DNA from: Trebonia kvetii
GTDB taxonomy: Bacteria; Actinomycetota; Actinomycetes; Streptosporangiales; Streptosporangiaceae
Direction of reading: 5' to 3'
NCBI RefSeq assembly: GCF_007827045.1
Contig: NZ_RPFW01000001.1
Location: forward strand, 1,650,519 to 1,714,518
DNA: 64,000 nucleotides
A model generated the notes under the pieces. It worked only from the letters and a program-made list of their open reading frames with translations. It did not search any database and had not been told where the DNA came from. Shown in pieces: positions 35,240-44,401 of the stretch; position 1 is the stretch's first letter; every line of letters begins with the position of its first letter. A program made the position numbers and the translations under genes.

Positions 35240-36684
35240 GCGGCCGTGGTCATCGAACCGGAAACGCCGCGGTGCTCGGCGACGCGGCCGGTCTTGTACC
35301 AGGTCTTGTCGCCGGTGGCGTACTTGTAGACGGCGACAGTCGCAGCGCCGGAGAGGACCACCTGGTACAGCGGCGAAAGGAACATCAGCGAGGCGTAATG
35401 CCACGGGCTCGCCTTCTTGCCGTACTTCACGCAGAAGTCGTGCAGCCCGATGAGCTGGGTGACCAGGGTGAGCCCGATCGGGATATAGGGCGTGAACAGC
35501 AGCAGCGCCACCCCTACGGGCGTGCTCGTGAGCAGGCCAATGACGATGGCGGCGGGCAGCATGACGAACGAGATGGCCTGCAGGATGGGTGTCGCCAGGA
35601 TGTAGCCGGCCAGCACCCTCTGCCGCAGCGTCGGCATCTTCAGCCAGCGGCCGACGAGGAACTCCTCGATGAACCCGCGGACCCAGCGGTCCCGCTGCCA
35701 GAACAGCGAGCCGGCCTCCTTGTTGAATATGGACGGCGGCGCCTCCTCGCGCGTGGTCAGCCGCGCGCTGTAGGCGGTGGCCACCTTCGCGCCAAACTCG
35801 GTGGACAGCCGCACCCCGAGCGCGCAGTCCTCGGTGATCGACAGCGGCCAGCCGCCCGCCCGCTCGAGCATCTCCCGGCGGACGAAGACGGTGTTACCGC
35901 CGAGCGGCACGAACCCGGTGCTCGCGTGGAAGGCCATCCGGCTGGTGAACCAGAAGAAGTACTCGAGCACGTTGTGCACCTGGAACCACTTGCCGAGGCC
36001 CGAACCCAGGTTCATCAGCTGCACGCCCCCTTGGACGACGTCGGCGCCGCTGCGCGCCAGTAGCGCCTCCGCGTGGACCAGGAGATCCTCGGCGACGTCG
36101 TCCTCGGCGTCGATCACGCCGATCACGTCCCCCATGCAGACGTCGAGCGCCCTGTTGAGCTGCTGCGCCTTGGTCGGGTTGGCGTAATGGTCGGTGATGA
36201 TCGTGATGTTGTTGGCTAGCAGGTTCTCTCTGACGACCGCGCGGACCGCGTCGATCGTCGACGTGTCGTCGTCGCACAGCGACACCACGATGTGATAGCG
36301 CGGGTGCGTCTGGCGCAGCAGGCCGCGCAGGGTATCGCCGATGACGTTCGCCTCATCGCGCAGCGGCACGATGATGTCGAAGGACAGCTTTTCCGAGCCA
36401 GGCTGCACCGGCTCTGGCCAGGCGATCTCCGCGCTGGCGACCGGCGTGCGCCAGCCGTAGAGCCGCCAGCGGGCCTCGGTCCCGCCGATGACAAGATTGA
36501 ACGCCGTCGCGATGAGCAGGAATGCGGGCACGGCCGGCGGCGCGATCGCGTACCAGGCCACGCAGAGCCCGGCGGCGGCCGCCGCCACTGCCAGTGCCAC
36601 TGCCAGCCGGCGGACGGCGCGCGCCCGGTGCCGGATCACCGCTCTCCGGGCACGCAAATAGGACCGCCTGATGGCGTACAGCAT
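35236..36684 (-). CDS. GT2 membrane glycosyltransferase (processive type)
   Basis: The 482-residue protein has two N-terminal TM segments, a cytoplasmic GT-A domain and four C-terminal TM segments. GT motifs seen: IIVPLRDEANVIGDTL, IGVIDAEDDVAED (DxD), GNTVFVRREM, TEDCALGVRL (TED catalytic base) and WQRDRWVRGFIEEFL (Q(Q/R)xRW). This arrangement matches cellulose/hyaluronan-synthase-like enzymes or polyprenyl-glucose synthases. The start ATG has GGGGGAAA six bases upstream. It leads an operon with the GT39 gene and the SpoU gene. Product polysaccharide unknown. Confidence 0.9.
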   Translation of the reverse strand: MLYAIRRSYLRARRAVIRHRARAVRRLAVALAVAAAAAGLCVAWYAIAPPAVPAFLLIATAFNLVIGGTEARWRLYGWRTPVASAEIAWPEPVQPGSEKLSFDIIVPLRDEANVIGDTLRGLLRQTHPRYHIVVSLCDDDTSTIDAVRAVVRENLLANNITIITDHYANPTKAQQLNRALDVCMGDVIGVIDAEDDVAEDLLVHAEALLARSGADVVQGGVQLMNLGSGLGKWFQVHNVLEYFFWFTSRMAFHASTGFVPLGGNTVFVRREMLERAGGWPLSITEDCALGVRLSTEFGAKVATAYSARLTTREEAPPSIFNKEAGSLFWQRDRWVRGFIEEFLVGRWLKMPTLRQRVLAGYILATPILQAISFVMLPAAIVIGLLTSTPVGVALLLFTPYIPIGLTLVTQLIGLHDFCVKYGKKASPWHYASLMFLSPLYQVVLSGAATVAVYKYATGDKTWYKTGRVAEHRGVSGSMTTAA

Positions 36685-37095
36685 GTGGTTTCCCCCCAGC
36701 TAGCCGCTCCATGATCTAGCCGAGGGGCGCGCGCTCCCGAAAAACCGCTGCCACCAGCAAAGATCCCCCACCCTCGGTATTCCGGCTCTCCCATGCCGGG
36801 CTCCCGACCCATGCCCGCCTCCGGCGCCAACCCGAGTTCGGACTGGTCACATTGTCCAGTCCCGCCCCAGACGTTGGGTTACATTCAGGCTAAAAGTGTG
36901 GGTCACAACATCATCGCGGCTGATATCAGGACACGTTCACCGTTGGAGATGATTCGCCATCTGAGTTACCCGAACCCGTTCTGTACCAGTTATTCAAGTA
37001 AGTCGAATTGATTGCGGTTTCCTTATCACCTATGGAAGCCTCTCCGGGGGGCCGCCCGCCGGCCGATACCAGACGGCTTACAGGAGAGACGCGTG
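36685..37095. other. Divergent spacer, no supported gene
   Basis: About 410 bases between the GT2 gene (minus) and the ricin-tailed secreted protein (plus). A 7-bp stem GGACTGG/CCAGTCC lies at 36840-36862. The right part (36880-37030) is AT-rich and likely holds the promoter of the secreted protein. Short open frames here have no protein-like features. Confidence 0.5.
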
Positions 37096-38766
37096 GTGAA
37101 AACTCGGATACTGCTGGCCGCGGGTGCGGCCCTTAGCGCGGCCGCGTTGGCCTTGACCGTGCCGGCGATGGCCGGCGCGACAGCCAGCCCGGCCGCCGCG
37201 ACGGCCGCGACGCACATGGTGACGGCGACCTCGCTCGGCGGCGCGGTGCGCCCGGTGAGCGCGGCGGCCCCGGCCGCACGGTCCGGCACAGCGCCAGCAA
37301 GCGCCGCCGCGGCGTCCTGCGCGGAACCCGCCTGCAACCTGACGTACCACGGGGGTCGCGTCCAGCACTCGCCGCACGTCTACCTGCTGTTCTGGGGACC
37401 CAAGTGGAAGACCGCCGCCGCAGAGAAGGCCGCGGCGAGCTACCTGCAGAAGTTCTTCAAGGGGGTCGGCAAGTCCCCGCAGGACAACTGGTCGGTGGCC
37501 ATGATGCAGTACCCGGACGGCAAGGGTCACCTGTCCGTCGGCAAGGCGGAATACGCGGGCACGCACGTTGACGCGGGCACGCCGCCCAAGACGGTGTCGC
37601 TCAACGACCTGGGCAACGAGGCAAACAAGGCGTTCAAGTACTTCGGCATCAAGGACCCGGACAACTCGCAGGTGATCGTCGCGCCCCAGTCTGGCACCTG
37701 CTACAAGACGACCTCGCTCGGGCAGTTCGAGGGCAACTGCGGCAAGCCGCTGCCGGCCTCATCGGCGACGCTCAACTACTGCGCTTACCACACGTACAAC
37801 TACGACACCGCGAATGCCAACCTCTTCCTGCCCTGGATCACCCTGCCGTTCCAGCCCGACGCCAAGACGGACTGCGGCATGGGCTACATCAACAACCCGG
37901 GCACCTATGACGGGTTCAGCGTGGTCGGCGGCCACGAGAGCGCGGAGACCGCCACCGATCCGCAAGAGTCGGCCTGGTTTGACAGCAAGGACGGGATCAG
38001 CGGCGGCGAAATCGCCGACAAGTGCGCGTGGGGCGGCTCCGCGTGGGGCGGCCACGCCCCGGCCGGCAACCTTAAGCTCGCGACGGGCAACTTCGCCATG
38101 CAGAGCCTGTGGTCCAACGCGGCAGGCGGATGCGTGATGAGCGGCAAGCTCAACCTCACCGCCACTCCGCCCGCACCGCAGTCCAGCCTTCTCGGCAGCA
38201 AGGTCAGCCTGACGGTCAGCACGGCGGGCAACGGGCACGCCGCGCTCACCTTCACGGCGTCAGGCCTGCCGCACGGCCTGTCGGTCGGCAAGCACACCGG
38301 CAAGATCACCGGCACGCCCGGTATCACCGCCGGGACGTACCACCCGACGGTGAAGGTCTCCTACTACGCCGGCTCGGTCTCGATCAAGTTCAAGTGGTCG
38401 GTCGGCTCCCAGCCCGGCGCGATCAAGGGATTCGCCTCCAAGTGCGTCGACGACTACCTCGCCCACACCAGGAACGGCAAGATCGACCTGTGGACGTGTG
38501 ACGGCAAGAGCCAGCAGCAGATCACCTTCGCCGCCAACGGCGAACTGAAGCTGCTCGGTCAGTGCGTCACCGCGTCCCAGACCGCGCTGCTCAAGCCGTG
38601 CTCGGCGGCGGCAAGCCAGGTGTGGCAGCGCACGTCAGGCGGCGAGTACGTGGTCAAGAGCACCGGGCGGTGCCTCACCGACCCCTCGTCGCGCAAGACC
38701 AACGGGACGCAGCTCACCCTGGCCACGTGCAAGAACTCGGCCAACCAGCACTGGACCCTGCCGTAG
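37096..38766 (+). CDS. Secreted protein: HExxE-containing catalytic-like domain, Ig-like domain, ricin B lectin
   Basis: The 556-residue protein has a Sec signal peptide (KTRILLAAGAALSAAALALT) and a domain of about 270 residues starting NLTYHGGRVQHSPHVYLLFW, with paired Cys. It contains GFSVVGGHESAETATDPQE, whose HESAE..TDP resembles the HExxE zinc-peptidase pattern. A putative Ig-like domain (VSLTVSTAGNGHAALTFTAS) follows. The C-terminus is a ricin-type beta-trefoil (CVDDYLAHTRNGKIDLWTCD, NSANQHWTLP) that would bind polysaccharide. The N-terminal opening recalls EXORDIUM/phosphate-induced-like proteins; enzymatic activity is not proven. GTG 37096 (or 37093) has GGAGAG upstream. Confidence 0.75.
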   Translation: MKTRILLAAGAALSAAALALTVPAMAGATASPAAATAATHMVTATSLGGAVRPVSAAAPAARSGTAPASAAAASCAEPACNLTYHGGRVQHSPHVYLLFWGPKWKTAAAEKAAASYLQKFFKGVGKSPQDNWSVAMMQYPDGKGHLSVGKAEYAGTHVDAGTPPKTVSLNDLGNEANKAFKYFGIKDPDNSQVIVAPQSGTCYKTTSLGQFEGNCGKPLPASSATLNYCAYHTYNYDTANANLFLPWITLPFQPDAKTDCGMGYINNPGTYDGFSVVGGHESAETATDPQESAWFDSKDGISGGEIADKCAWGGSAWGGHAPAGNLKLATGNFAMQSLWSNAAGGCVMSGKLNLTATPPAPQSSLLGSKVSLTVSTAGNGHAALTFTASGLPHGLSVGKHTGKITGTPGITAGTYHPTVKVSYYAGSVSIKFKWSVGSQPGAIKGFASKCVDDYLAHTRNGKIDLWTCDGKSQQQITFAANGELKLLGQCVTASQTALLKPCSAAASQVWQRTSGGEYVVKSTGRCLTDPSSRKTNGTQLTLATCKNSANQHWTLP

Positions 38767-38770
38767 TGTT

Positions 38771-38809
38771 CGTCCGGCTGAGCCCGCCGCACCGGGGCTC
38801 AGCCGGACG
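38771..38809. terminator. Bidirectional terminator overlapping a coding end
   Basis: A perfect 15-bp stem CGTCCGGCTGAGCCC/GGGCTCAGCCGGACG with a 9-base loop. Its right arm includes the last codons and stop of the SpoIIE-type phosphatase gene on the other strand. Confidence 0.8.
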
Positions 38810-40073
38810 GCTTGCGGTGCAGGATGAGCACCGCGACATCGTCCCTGGCGGGGGCGTGTCCCACCAGGTCGCGCATGACCGCGGCGCAGGTGTCATCCGC
38901 GAGGGAGACGGGCCGGCCGGCCCGGCTGTCCCGCGTCTCGAGCTGCCGGCGCATCGTGTCCGCCAGGAGGCCGATACCCTCGTCGATCGCCCGGTCGCGG
39001 CGCTCCACGAGACCATCGGTGTAGCAGCAGAGCAGGCCGCCCGGCGGGATCGTCAGCACGGCGGACTGGCGTGGCGGGTCATCGGCGGTGCCGATCGGCG
39101 GGTCGGGGCGGACGGGCAGCGCGCAGGCGGAAAGCTCGGCGGGCAGCGCGATGACCGGCGGCGGATGACCGGCGGACGAGATCCGCAGTTCCCCAGATGC
39201 CGGGTCGTACAACCCGTAAAGCACGGTGGCCATCGCGTCGGCCTCGAAATACTGGATCTTCCTGTCTAGCAGGCGCAGCGCGACCGCGGGGTCGGCGGTC
39301 TCCAGGACGTAGGCGCGCAGTGCGCTGCGCATCCTGCCCATGATGACCGCCGCCTGCAACCCGGAACCCGCGACGTCGCCGACGACGATGCCGAGCTTGC
39401 CGTCGGGCAGCTTGAACACGTCATACCAGTCGCCGCCGACGTTGCCGGTGCCTGTCACGTACCTGGCGGCGAGCTCGTGACCAGGCAACTCAGGCAGCGC
39501 CGCGGGATGCAGGCTCCGGTGCAGTGCCACGGCGGCCAGCTGGTCGTCCTGCGCCATCAGGGAACGCAGCGCGAGCGCCGCCCGGTCCGCCGCGAGCTGC
39601 AGCAGTTCGGTGTCCTCCTGCGTGAACCGCCGTCCGCTCAGCGAGCCGACGTGCAGCACGCCGATGACCCGGCCGGCGGCGAACAGCGGCACGCCGAGCA
39701 GCGACTTGATACCCCGCTCGGCAAGCAGCGGGTTGCTGACGGTACTCGCGTTCAGCTCGGTCAGGATGACCGGCTCGCGGGACGCCGCGATCCGGCCGGC
39801 GAACCCCGCGCCGAGCGGCACCCGGACGCCCTGGACGACCTCTTCCTCGAGGCCGCTCGCGGCCGTCGCGACCAGCTGCCTGGCCGAACGGTCGAGCAGC
39901 AGGACCGCGGCGGTGTCCACCTGAAGGGTCTTCTTCACGCGATCGAGCAGCGTGTCGAGCAGCGCCTGCTCGTCAAGCCGGGACAGTGCCGCGTCGGTAA
40001 CGGCCTCGATGTCCCGCAGCCTGTCGGCGGCTGTGGTCCGCGCGTCTTCGGGCGGGCCTGATGTGTACACCAT
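38799..40073 (-). CDS. GAF-PP2C (SpoIIE/RsbU-type) serine phosphatase
   Basis: The 424-residue cytoplasmic protein has a GAF domain (about 35-170; AAVLLLDRSARQLVATAASG, GIKSLLGVPLFAAGRVIGVL) and a SpoIIE-type PP2C domain (200-420). Metal ligands are visible in NVGGDWYDVFKLPDGKLGIV, VVGDVAGSGLQAAVIMGRMR, LLCCYTDGLVERRDRAIDEG and ARDDVAVLILHR. Such enzymes dephosphorylate STAS antagonists to free sigma factors, with the GAF domain as sensor. A STAS protein is encoded at 2.0-2.5 kb, but a link is only possible in principle. It is divergent from a Ser/Thr kinase. Confidence 0.92.
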   Translation of the reverse strand: MVYTSGPPEDARTTAADRLRDIEAVTDAALSRLDEQALLDTLLDRVKKTLQVDTAAVLLLDRSARQLVATAASGLEEEVVQGVRVPLGAGFAGRIAASREPVILTELNASTVSNPLLAERGIKSLLGVPLFAAGRVIGVLHVGSLSGRRFTQEDTELLQLAADRAALALRSLMAQDDQLAAVALHRSLHPAALPELPGHELAARYVTGTGNVGGDWYDVFKLPDGKLGIVVGDVAGSGLQAAVIMGRMRSALRAYVLETADPAVALRLLDRKIQYFEADAMATVLYGLYDPASGELRISSAGHPPPVIALPAELSACALPVRPDPPIGTADDPPRQSAVLTIPPGGLLCCYTDGLVERRDRAIDEGIGLLADTMRRQLETRDSRAGRPVSLADDTCAAVMRDLVGHAPARDDVAVLILHRKPSG

Positions 40074-40197
40074 CGCTTGCAGTTACCCAGCACCCGACGG
40101 GTGAAACGGCACGGCGAAGTGCCCGGAATATCCCGTCATTTGATGCCACACTTTCCCCGGCGGGCATGCGGTTCATGCGCGCCGCGAGGAGGCGTGG

Positions 40198-41436
40198 GTG
40201 AGCGGCGAATTCAGCGCAGAGCAGTATGCCGTGATGGCGCGGCTGGTTCCGGGCAGCCAGCTGGCCGGGTACGTGATCGAGGAACAGGTCGGGGCCGGCG
40301 GGATGGCCGTGGTCTTCCGCGCGCGTGACGCGGTGCTCGGGCGGCTGGCCGCGCTGAAGGTCCTGTCCCCGGCTCTCGCGGCCGACCAGGAGTTCCGTGC
40401 CAGGTTCCTGCGCGAGTCACAGGCGGTGGCCTCGGTCGAGGAACCGCACATCATCCCGGTATACGGAGCCGGCGAGGTGGACGGTGTGCTGTACATCGCC
40501 ACGAAGTTTGTCTCCGGGGGTGACCTGGCCGACCTGCTGCAGCGGGAGGGCGGGGTGCTTGAGCAAGAACGGGCGGCGATGTTCATCGGCCAGGTCGCCT
40601 CGGCGCTTGACGCGGCGCACGCGGCGGGACTTGTGCACAGGGACGTTAAGCCGGGCAACATCCTGGTGGACGTGGTGCCCGGTCGCGGCGAGCACGCCTA
40701 CCTGTCGGACTTCGGGCTGAGCAAGCGTGCGATGGCGGTCTCCGGGCTCACCGCCACGGGAACGTTCCTCGGTACTCCCGACTACTGCGCCCCCGAGCAG
40801 ATCAGGGGCCTGCCCGTGGACGGCCGCGGCGACGAGTACTCCCTGGCTTGCATGGCGTTCGCGCTGCTCAGCGGCCACTTGCCGTTCCGTAGGCAGGAGA
40901 CCATGGCGACGCTATTCGCGCACCTGAACGACCCGGTGCCGCCGCTGTCGCAGTACCGCGGCGGCCTGCCGCCCGGCATGGACGCGGTACTCGCCCGCGG
41001 GCTCGCGAAGGAGCCAGGCGACCGGTACGTACGGTGCGGCGAGTTCGCCGCCGCATTGCTGGAGGTAGTCGCCGGCGCCGGTCACGCGTCCGCCGACGGC
41101 ACGCGCGTCGACAGGCCAGCCCCGCAGACCCGCCGGGAGTACACCCCGCCACCGTCGGCGCAGCCATCATCGGCACAGGCACCGTCCTCGCGACCGCCGC
41201 ATGTACCGGAAACCGCGGTGTCGCGACCGCCGCACGTACTGGACACGCCGGCATCAGCGTTCCCCGCAGCGGCCGCCGCGCGTCCAGTCTCGCGCCCCGC
41301 ACCGCCACCGCCCGCCGCTGGCCAGGGTGGCAAGCTGCCCGTGGTCAGCCGCTCGGCGGTCATTGCCGGGCTCGCCGCGGCGGCGGCGCTCGCGATCATC
41401 ATCCTGCTACACGTGCTCGGGATCGGCGGGTACTGA
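40198..41436 (+). CDS. Serine/threonine kinase with C-terminal membrane anchor
   Basis: The 412-residue kinase has [14 protein letters not shown] (Gly loop), AALKVL (Lys), [22 protein letters not shown] and [13 protein letters not shown], all intact. A Pro/Ala/Ser-rich linker and one C-terminal TM helix ([20 protein letters not shown]) leave only about four residues outside, so it has no extracellular sensor. GTG 40198 follows GAGGAGG. The opposite-facing GAF-PP2C phosphatase 124 bases away suggests opposing enzymes in one pathway, although SpoIIE-type phosphatases act on STAS substrates rather than on PknB-type targets. Confidence 0.9.
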   Translation: MSGEFSAEQYAVMARLVPGSQLAGYVIEEQVGAGGMAVVFRARDAVLGRLAALKVLSPALAADQEFRARFLRESQAVASVEEPHIIPVYGAGEVDGVLYIATKFVSGGDLADLLQREGGVLEQERAAMFIGQVASALDAAHAAGLVHRDVKPGNILVDVVPGRGEHAYLSDFGLSKRAMAVSGLTATGTFLGTPDYCAPEQIRGLPVDGRGDEYSLACMAFALLSGHLPFRRQETMATLFAHLNDPVPPLSQYRGGLPPGMDAVLARGLAKEPGDRYVRCGEFAAALLEVVAGAGHASADGTRVDRPAPQTRREYTPPPSAQPSSAQAPSSRPPHVPETAVSRPPHVLDTPASAFPAAAAARPVSRPAPPPPAAGQGGKLPVVSRSAVIAGLAAAAALAIIILLHVLGIGGY

Positions 41437-41546
41437 CCCCGTCGTGCTCCTCCTGGGCTCTGGCCATCCACAGGACCCCGTCGAAGAGCAGGTCTTCCGC
41501 GTTCGACGGCGTGAGGCGGCTGTGTGCCAGCCCCGGCCGAAGGTTG

Positions 41547-41585
41547 AAAGCTCATCGCGCGGCTGATCGCCGCGCGATGAGCTTT
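41547..41585. terminator. Bidirectional terminator overlapping a coding end
   Basis: A perfect 16-bp stem AAAGCTCATCGCGCGG/CCGCGCGATGAGCTTT with a 7-base loop. It encodes the last residues (LIARRSAAR) and stop of the P-type ATPase on the minus strand and ends the kinase transcript on the plus strand. Confidence 0.85.
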
Positions 41586-44269
41586 CCGAGTTCCCACAGC
41601 GCGAGTAGCGCGATGGCGGGCAGCAGGGCCCAGCCGAACTGGCGCAGGTTCAGCGGCACCGTGCCGAGCAGGCGATTGAACACGTCCATCTGGGTGACGA
41701 GCACAGCGAGGATGAACTCGCCGAGCATCACCCAGTTCAGCTGCCTGCTGTCGAAGGTGTCCGTCGTGAGGACGGTGCCGGTTTCGTGCCGGCACTCGAC
41801 CGCGGCCACGATCAGGCAGAGCGCGAACGAGGTGAACGCGATGGACTGGCCGACCGCGACGCTGCCGAACCGGTGCTGGCCGACCGCGATCATCGACAGC
41901 AGGCCGATGGTGATGGCGAGCCCGGCGAGGCCGACGGTGACCATGACGCTCCGGGTCAGCACCGACTCGCCGCGCGGTCGCGGCCGTCGCAGCATGAGCC
42001 CCGGGCTCTCGTTGTCGAAGCCGAGCGCGAAGCCGAACGGCGCGTTGACGAAGAAGTGAATCCACAGCACCTGGGCCGGCGTGAACGGCTCGCCTGCCGC
42101 GATGTTGAACAGGGTCGCACCGAGGAACGTCAGCACGAATACCACGAGGAGCACGAGGACGAACCTGATGTACTTGGTCAGGTTGTCGTAGATCTTGCGG
42201 CCCTGTTCGACGGCGAAGACGATGGTGGCGAAGTTGTCGTCGGACAGGATCATCCGCCCGGCATTCTTGGCCACCTCGGTGCCGCTGCCCATGGCGATGC
42301 CGATGTCGGCCGCCTTGATCGCGGGCGCGTCGTTGACGCCGTCCCCGGTCATGGCCACCACGTGGCCCTTCTGCTTCAGCGTGTTGGCCAGCAGCACCTT
42401 GTGCTCGGGCGCCACCCGCCCCACGACGCCGATGTCGTCGATGCGCTCCAGCCGCTCCGCCTCCGACATCGCGGCGAAGTCGGCGCCGAGGATGGCCTCG
42501 CCCTCGATGCCGAGCTGCTTGGCGATCGCCGCGCCGGTGAGCATGTCGTCGCCGGTCACCATCCGGACCCGGATGTGCGCCGCCTGGGCGCTCGCCACCG
42601 CGTCCTTCGACTCCTCGCGCGGCGGGTCGACCATCGCGACAAGGCTGGTGATCGTCACGTCGGTGACGAGGGCGAGCAGGTCGCCCTTCGGGTCGAACTC
42701 GGCAGGGTCGAGGTCGCGGATCGCGGCCGACATCACCCGGCGGCCCTCGCTCTCCATCCGCTCCATCGCCGCCGTCGCCCGCTCGCTCAGCGCCGCGTCC
42801 CACGGGACGAGGGTGCCCGCGGAAAGCGCCGAGGCCGCCCGCGCCATCACCGCGGGAGCTGCGCCCTTGATGAAGCAGCGCACCACCGGACGTCCCGTCG
42901 CGTCCTTCGCGGTGTTGAACGTGGCCATCAGCTTGTACGACGGGTCGAACGGCAGGGTGGCGAGCCTGGGCAGCTCCGCACGGGTCGCGTCGATGTCGAG
43001 GCCGGCCTTGGCGCCGAGTACGAGCAGCGCGCCCTCGGTCGGGTCGCCGACCACGTGCCCGTCCACCAGCTTCGCGTCGCTCGCGACCAGGTAGGGAAGG
43101 ATCGCGTCCTCGATCGTCGCCGTGCTGCCCGCGGCGTGCATGACCGTGCCCTCCAGGCCGTAGCCGGTGCCGGAGATCGTGTACCGGTCGGTGGGGTCGA
43201 GCACCTCCACGGCGGTCATCTGGTTCATGGTCAGGGTGCCAGTCTTGTCGGAGTTGATCGCCGAGGTGAACCCGAGCGTCTCCACCGAGGGAAGATCCTT
43301 CACGATGGCGTTGCGCTTGGCCAGGTCCGTCCCCCCGACGGACAGGATGACCTGGGCCACCGTCGGCAGGGCCTCGGGTATGGCCGCGATCGCCAGCGAG
43401 ACCGCGGCGGTGAACAGGTGGTCCCAGGCCTGGCCGCGCGCGCGGCCGAGCGCGAACATGACGATCATCGTCAAGCCGGCCGCGGCGGCGATCCACAGGG
43501 TGAGCCTGTTGAGCTCCCTGGTGAGCGGCGATTCCTCCCTGGCTGTCGCGGACAGCAGTCCGGAGATCCTCCCCACCTCGGTGCCCGCACCGACGGCGGT
43601 GACGAGCAGGAGTCCGCTGCCGTGCGTGACCGGCGTGTTCATGAAGGCCATGTTGGTTTGATCGCCGGGCGCAAGCCCGTCGTCGTGCAGGGTGATCACG
43701 TTCTTGGCGGCCGGCGTGCTCTCCCCGGTCAGCGCGGCCTCGTCGATCGTCAGCGCGCTCGCCTCGATGATCCGCCCGTCGGCGGGAACCTCGTCACCGG
43801 CGGAGAGCAGCACGACATCGCCGACGACCACGTCCGTGGCGGGAATTTGCGACTCGGTACCGTCTCGCCGCACCCGCGCGGTCGCCTTCATCATCGACTT
43901 GAGCGCGTTCATCGCGCTCTCCGCCTTGCCCTCCTGACGCAGGCCGACCACCGCGTTGAGCACGGTCAGCGCGATCAGCACGATCCCTGTGCTCCACTCC
44001 TTGATCGCGAACGACACCACGGCGGCCACGATCAGGATGATCTGCATGTAGGTGCGGTACTGGGCGAGGAAGCGCTGCCAGCCGGGCACCGGCTTCTCCT
44101 CGGGCAGCGCGTTGGGGCCGTTCGCGGCGAGCAGTTCGGCCGTGCGCGCGGCGGACAGCCCCACCGCGGGATCGACGCCAATGGCGGCGAGCGCCTCATC
44201 CGCGGTGCGCGTGTACCAGGGCTGGACCACCGCTTCCGGCGGGCCCGCGGGCCTGGACTGGACTGCCAT
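41552..44269 (-). CDS. P2-type cation-transporting ATPase
   Basis: The 905-residue pump is complete. It has the N-terminal cation-ATPase domain (ALPEEKPVPGWQRFLAQYRT), actuator loop IDEAALTGESTPAAK, M4 AIPEALPTVAQ, phosphorylation motif SDKTGTLTMNQMTAVEVLD, and nucleotide-binding VRCFIKGAAPAVM. The hinge MTGDGVNDAPAIKAADIGIAMG and a C-terminal domain with four more TM segments follow. The pattern is that of P2A Ca2+/Mn2+ or related Na+/K+ bacterial pumps; the ion cannot be fixed by eye. ATG 44269 has GGAGG seven bases upstream. It follows carbamate kinase by 132 bases on the same strand. Confidence 0.92.
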   Translation of the reverse strand: MAVQSRPAGPPEAVVQPWYTRTADEALAAIGVDPAVGLSAARTAELLAANGPNALPEEKPVPGWQRFLAQYRTYMQIILIVAAVVSFAIKEWSTGIVLIALTVLNAVVGLRQEGKAESAMNALKSMMKATARVRRDGTESQIPATDVVVGDVVLLSAGDEVPADGRIIEASALTIDEAALTGESTPAAKNVITLHDDGLAPGDQTNMAFMNTPVTHGSGLLLVTAVGAGTEVGRISGLLSATAREESPLTRELNRLTLWIAAAAGLTMIVMFALGRARGQAWDHLFTAAVSLAIAAIPEALPTVAQVILSVGGTDLAKRNAIVKDLPSVETLGFTSAINSDKTGTLTMNQMTAVEVLDPTDRYTISGTGYGLEGTVMHAAGSTATIEDAILPYLVASDAKLVDGHVVGDPTEGALLVLGAKAGLDIDATRAELPRLATLPFDPSYKLMATFNTAKDATGRPVVRCFIKGAAPAVMARAASALSAGTLVPWDAALSERATAAMERMESEGRRVMSAAIRDLDPAEFDPKGDLLALVTDVTITSLVAMVDPPREESKDAVASAQAAHIRVRMVTGDDMLTGAAIAKQLGIEGEAILGADFAAMSEAERLERIDDIGVVGRVAPEHKVLLANTLKQKGHVVAMTGDGVNDAPAIKAADIGIAMGSGTEVAKNAGRMILSDDNFATIVFAVEQGRKIYDNLTKYIRFVLVLLVVFVLTFLGATLFNIAAGEPFTPAQVLWIHFFVNAPFGFALGFDNESPGLMLRRPRPRGESVLTRSVMVTVGLAGLAITIGLLSMIAVGQHRFGSVAVGQSIAFTSFALCLIVAAVECRHETGTVLTTDTFDSRQLNWVMLGEFILAVLVTQMDVFNRLLGTVPLNLRQFGWALLPAIALLALWELGKLIARRSAAR

Positions 44270-44401
44270 CCGGATGCCTCCGATCGTTAGCCGGTTGCTG
44301 GAGTCTCGCCGCTGGCCTCAGTGCCCGGCCTGCAGACTGGGAGCGGCGGTATGCGACCGTTTCCACACGAAGTCGGGAGCCACACCGGCTCGGTGGCCAT
44401 G

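Noticed and set aside
41786..44290. 834-residue plus-strand frame opposite the P-type ATPase
   Set aside because: Composition (Arg, Gly, His, Asp rich) and lack of motifs mark it as the antisense shadow of the ATPase gene.
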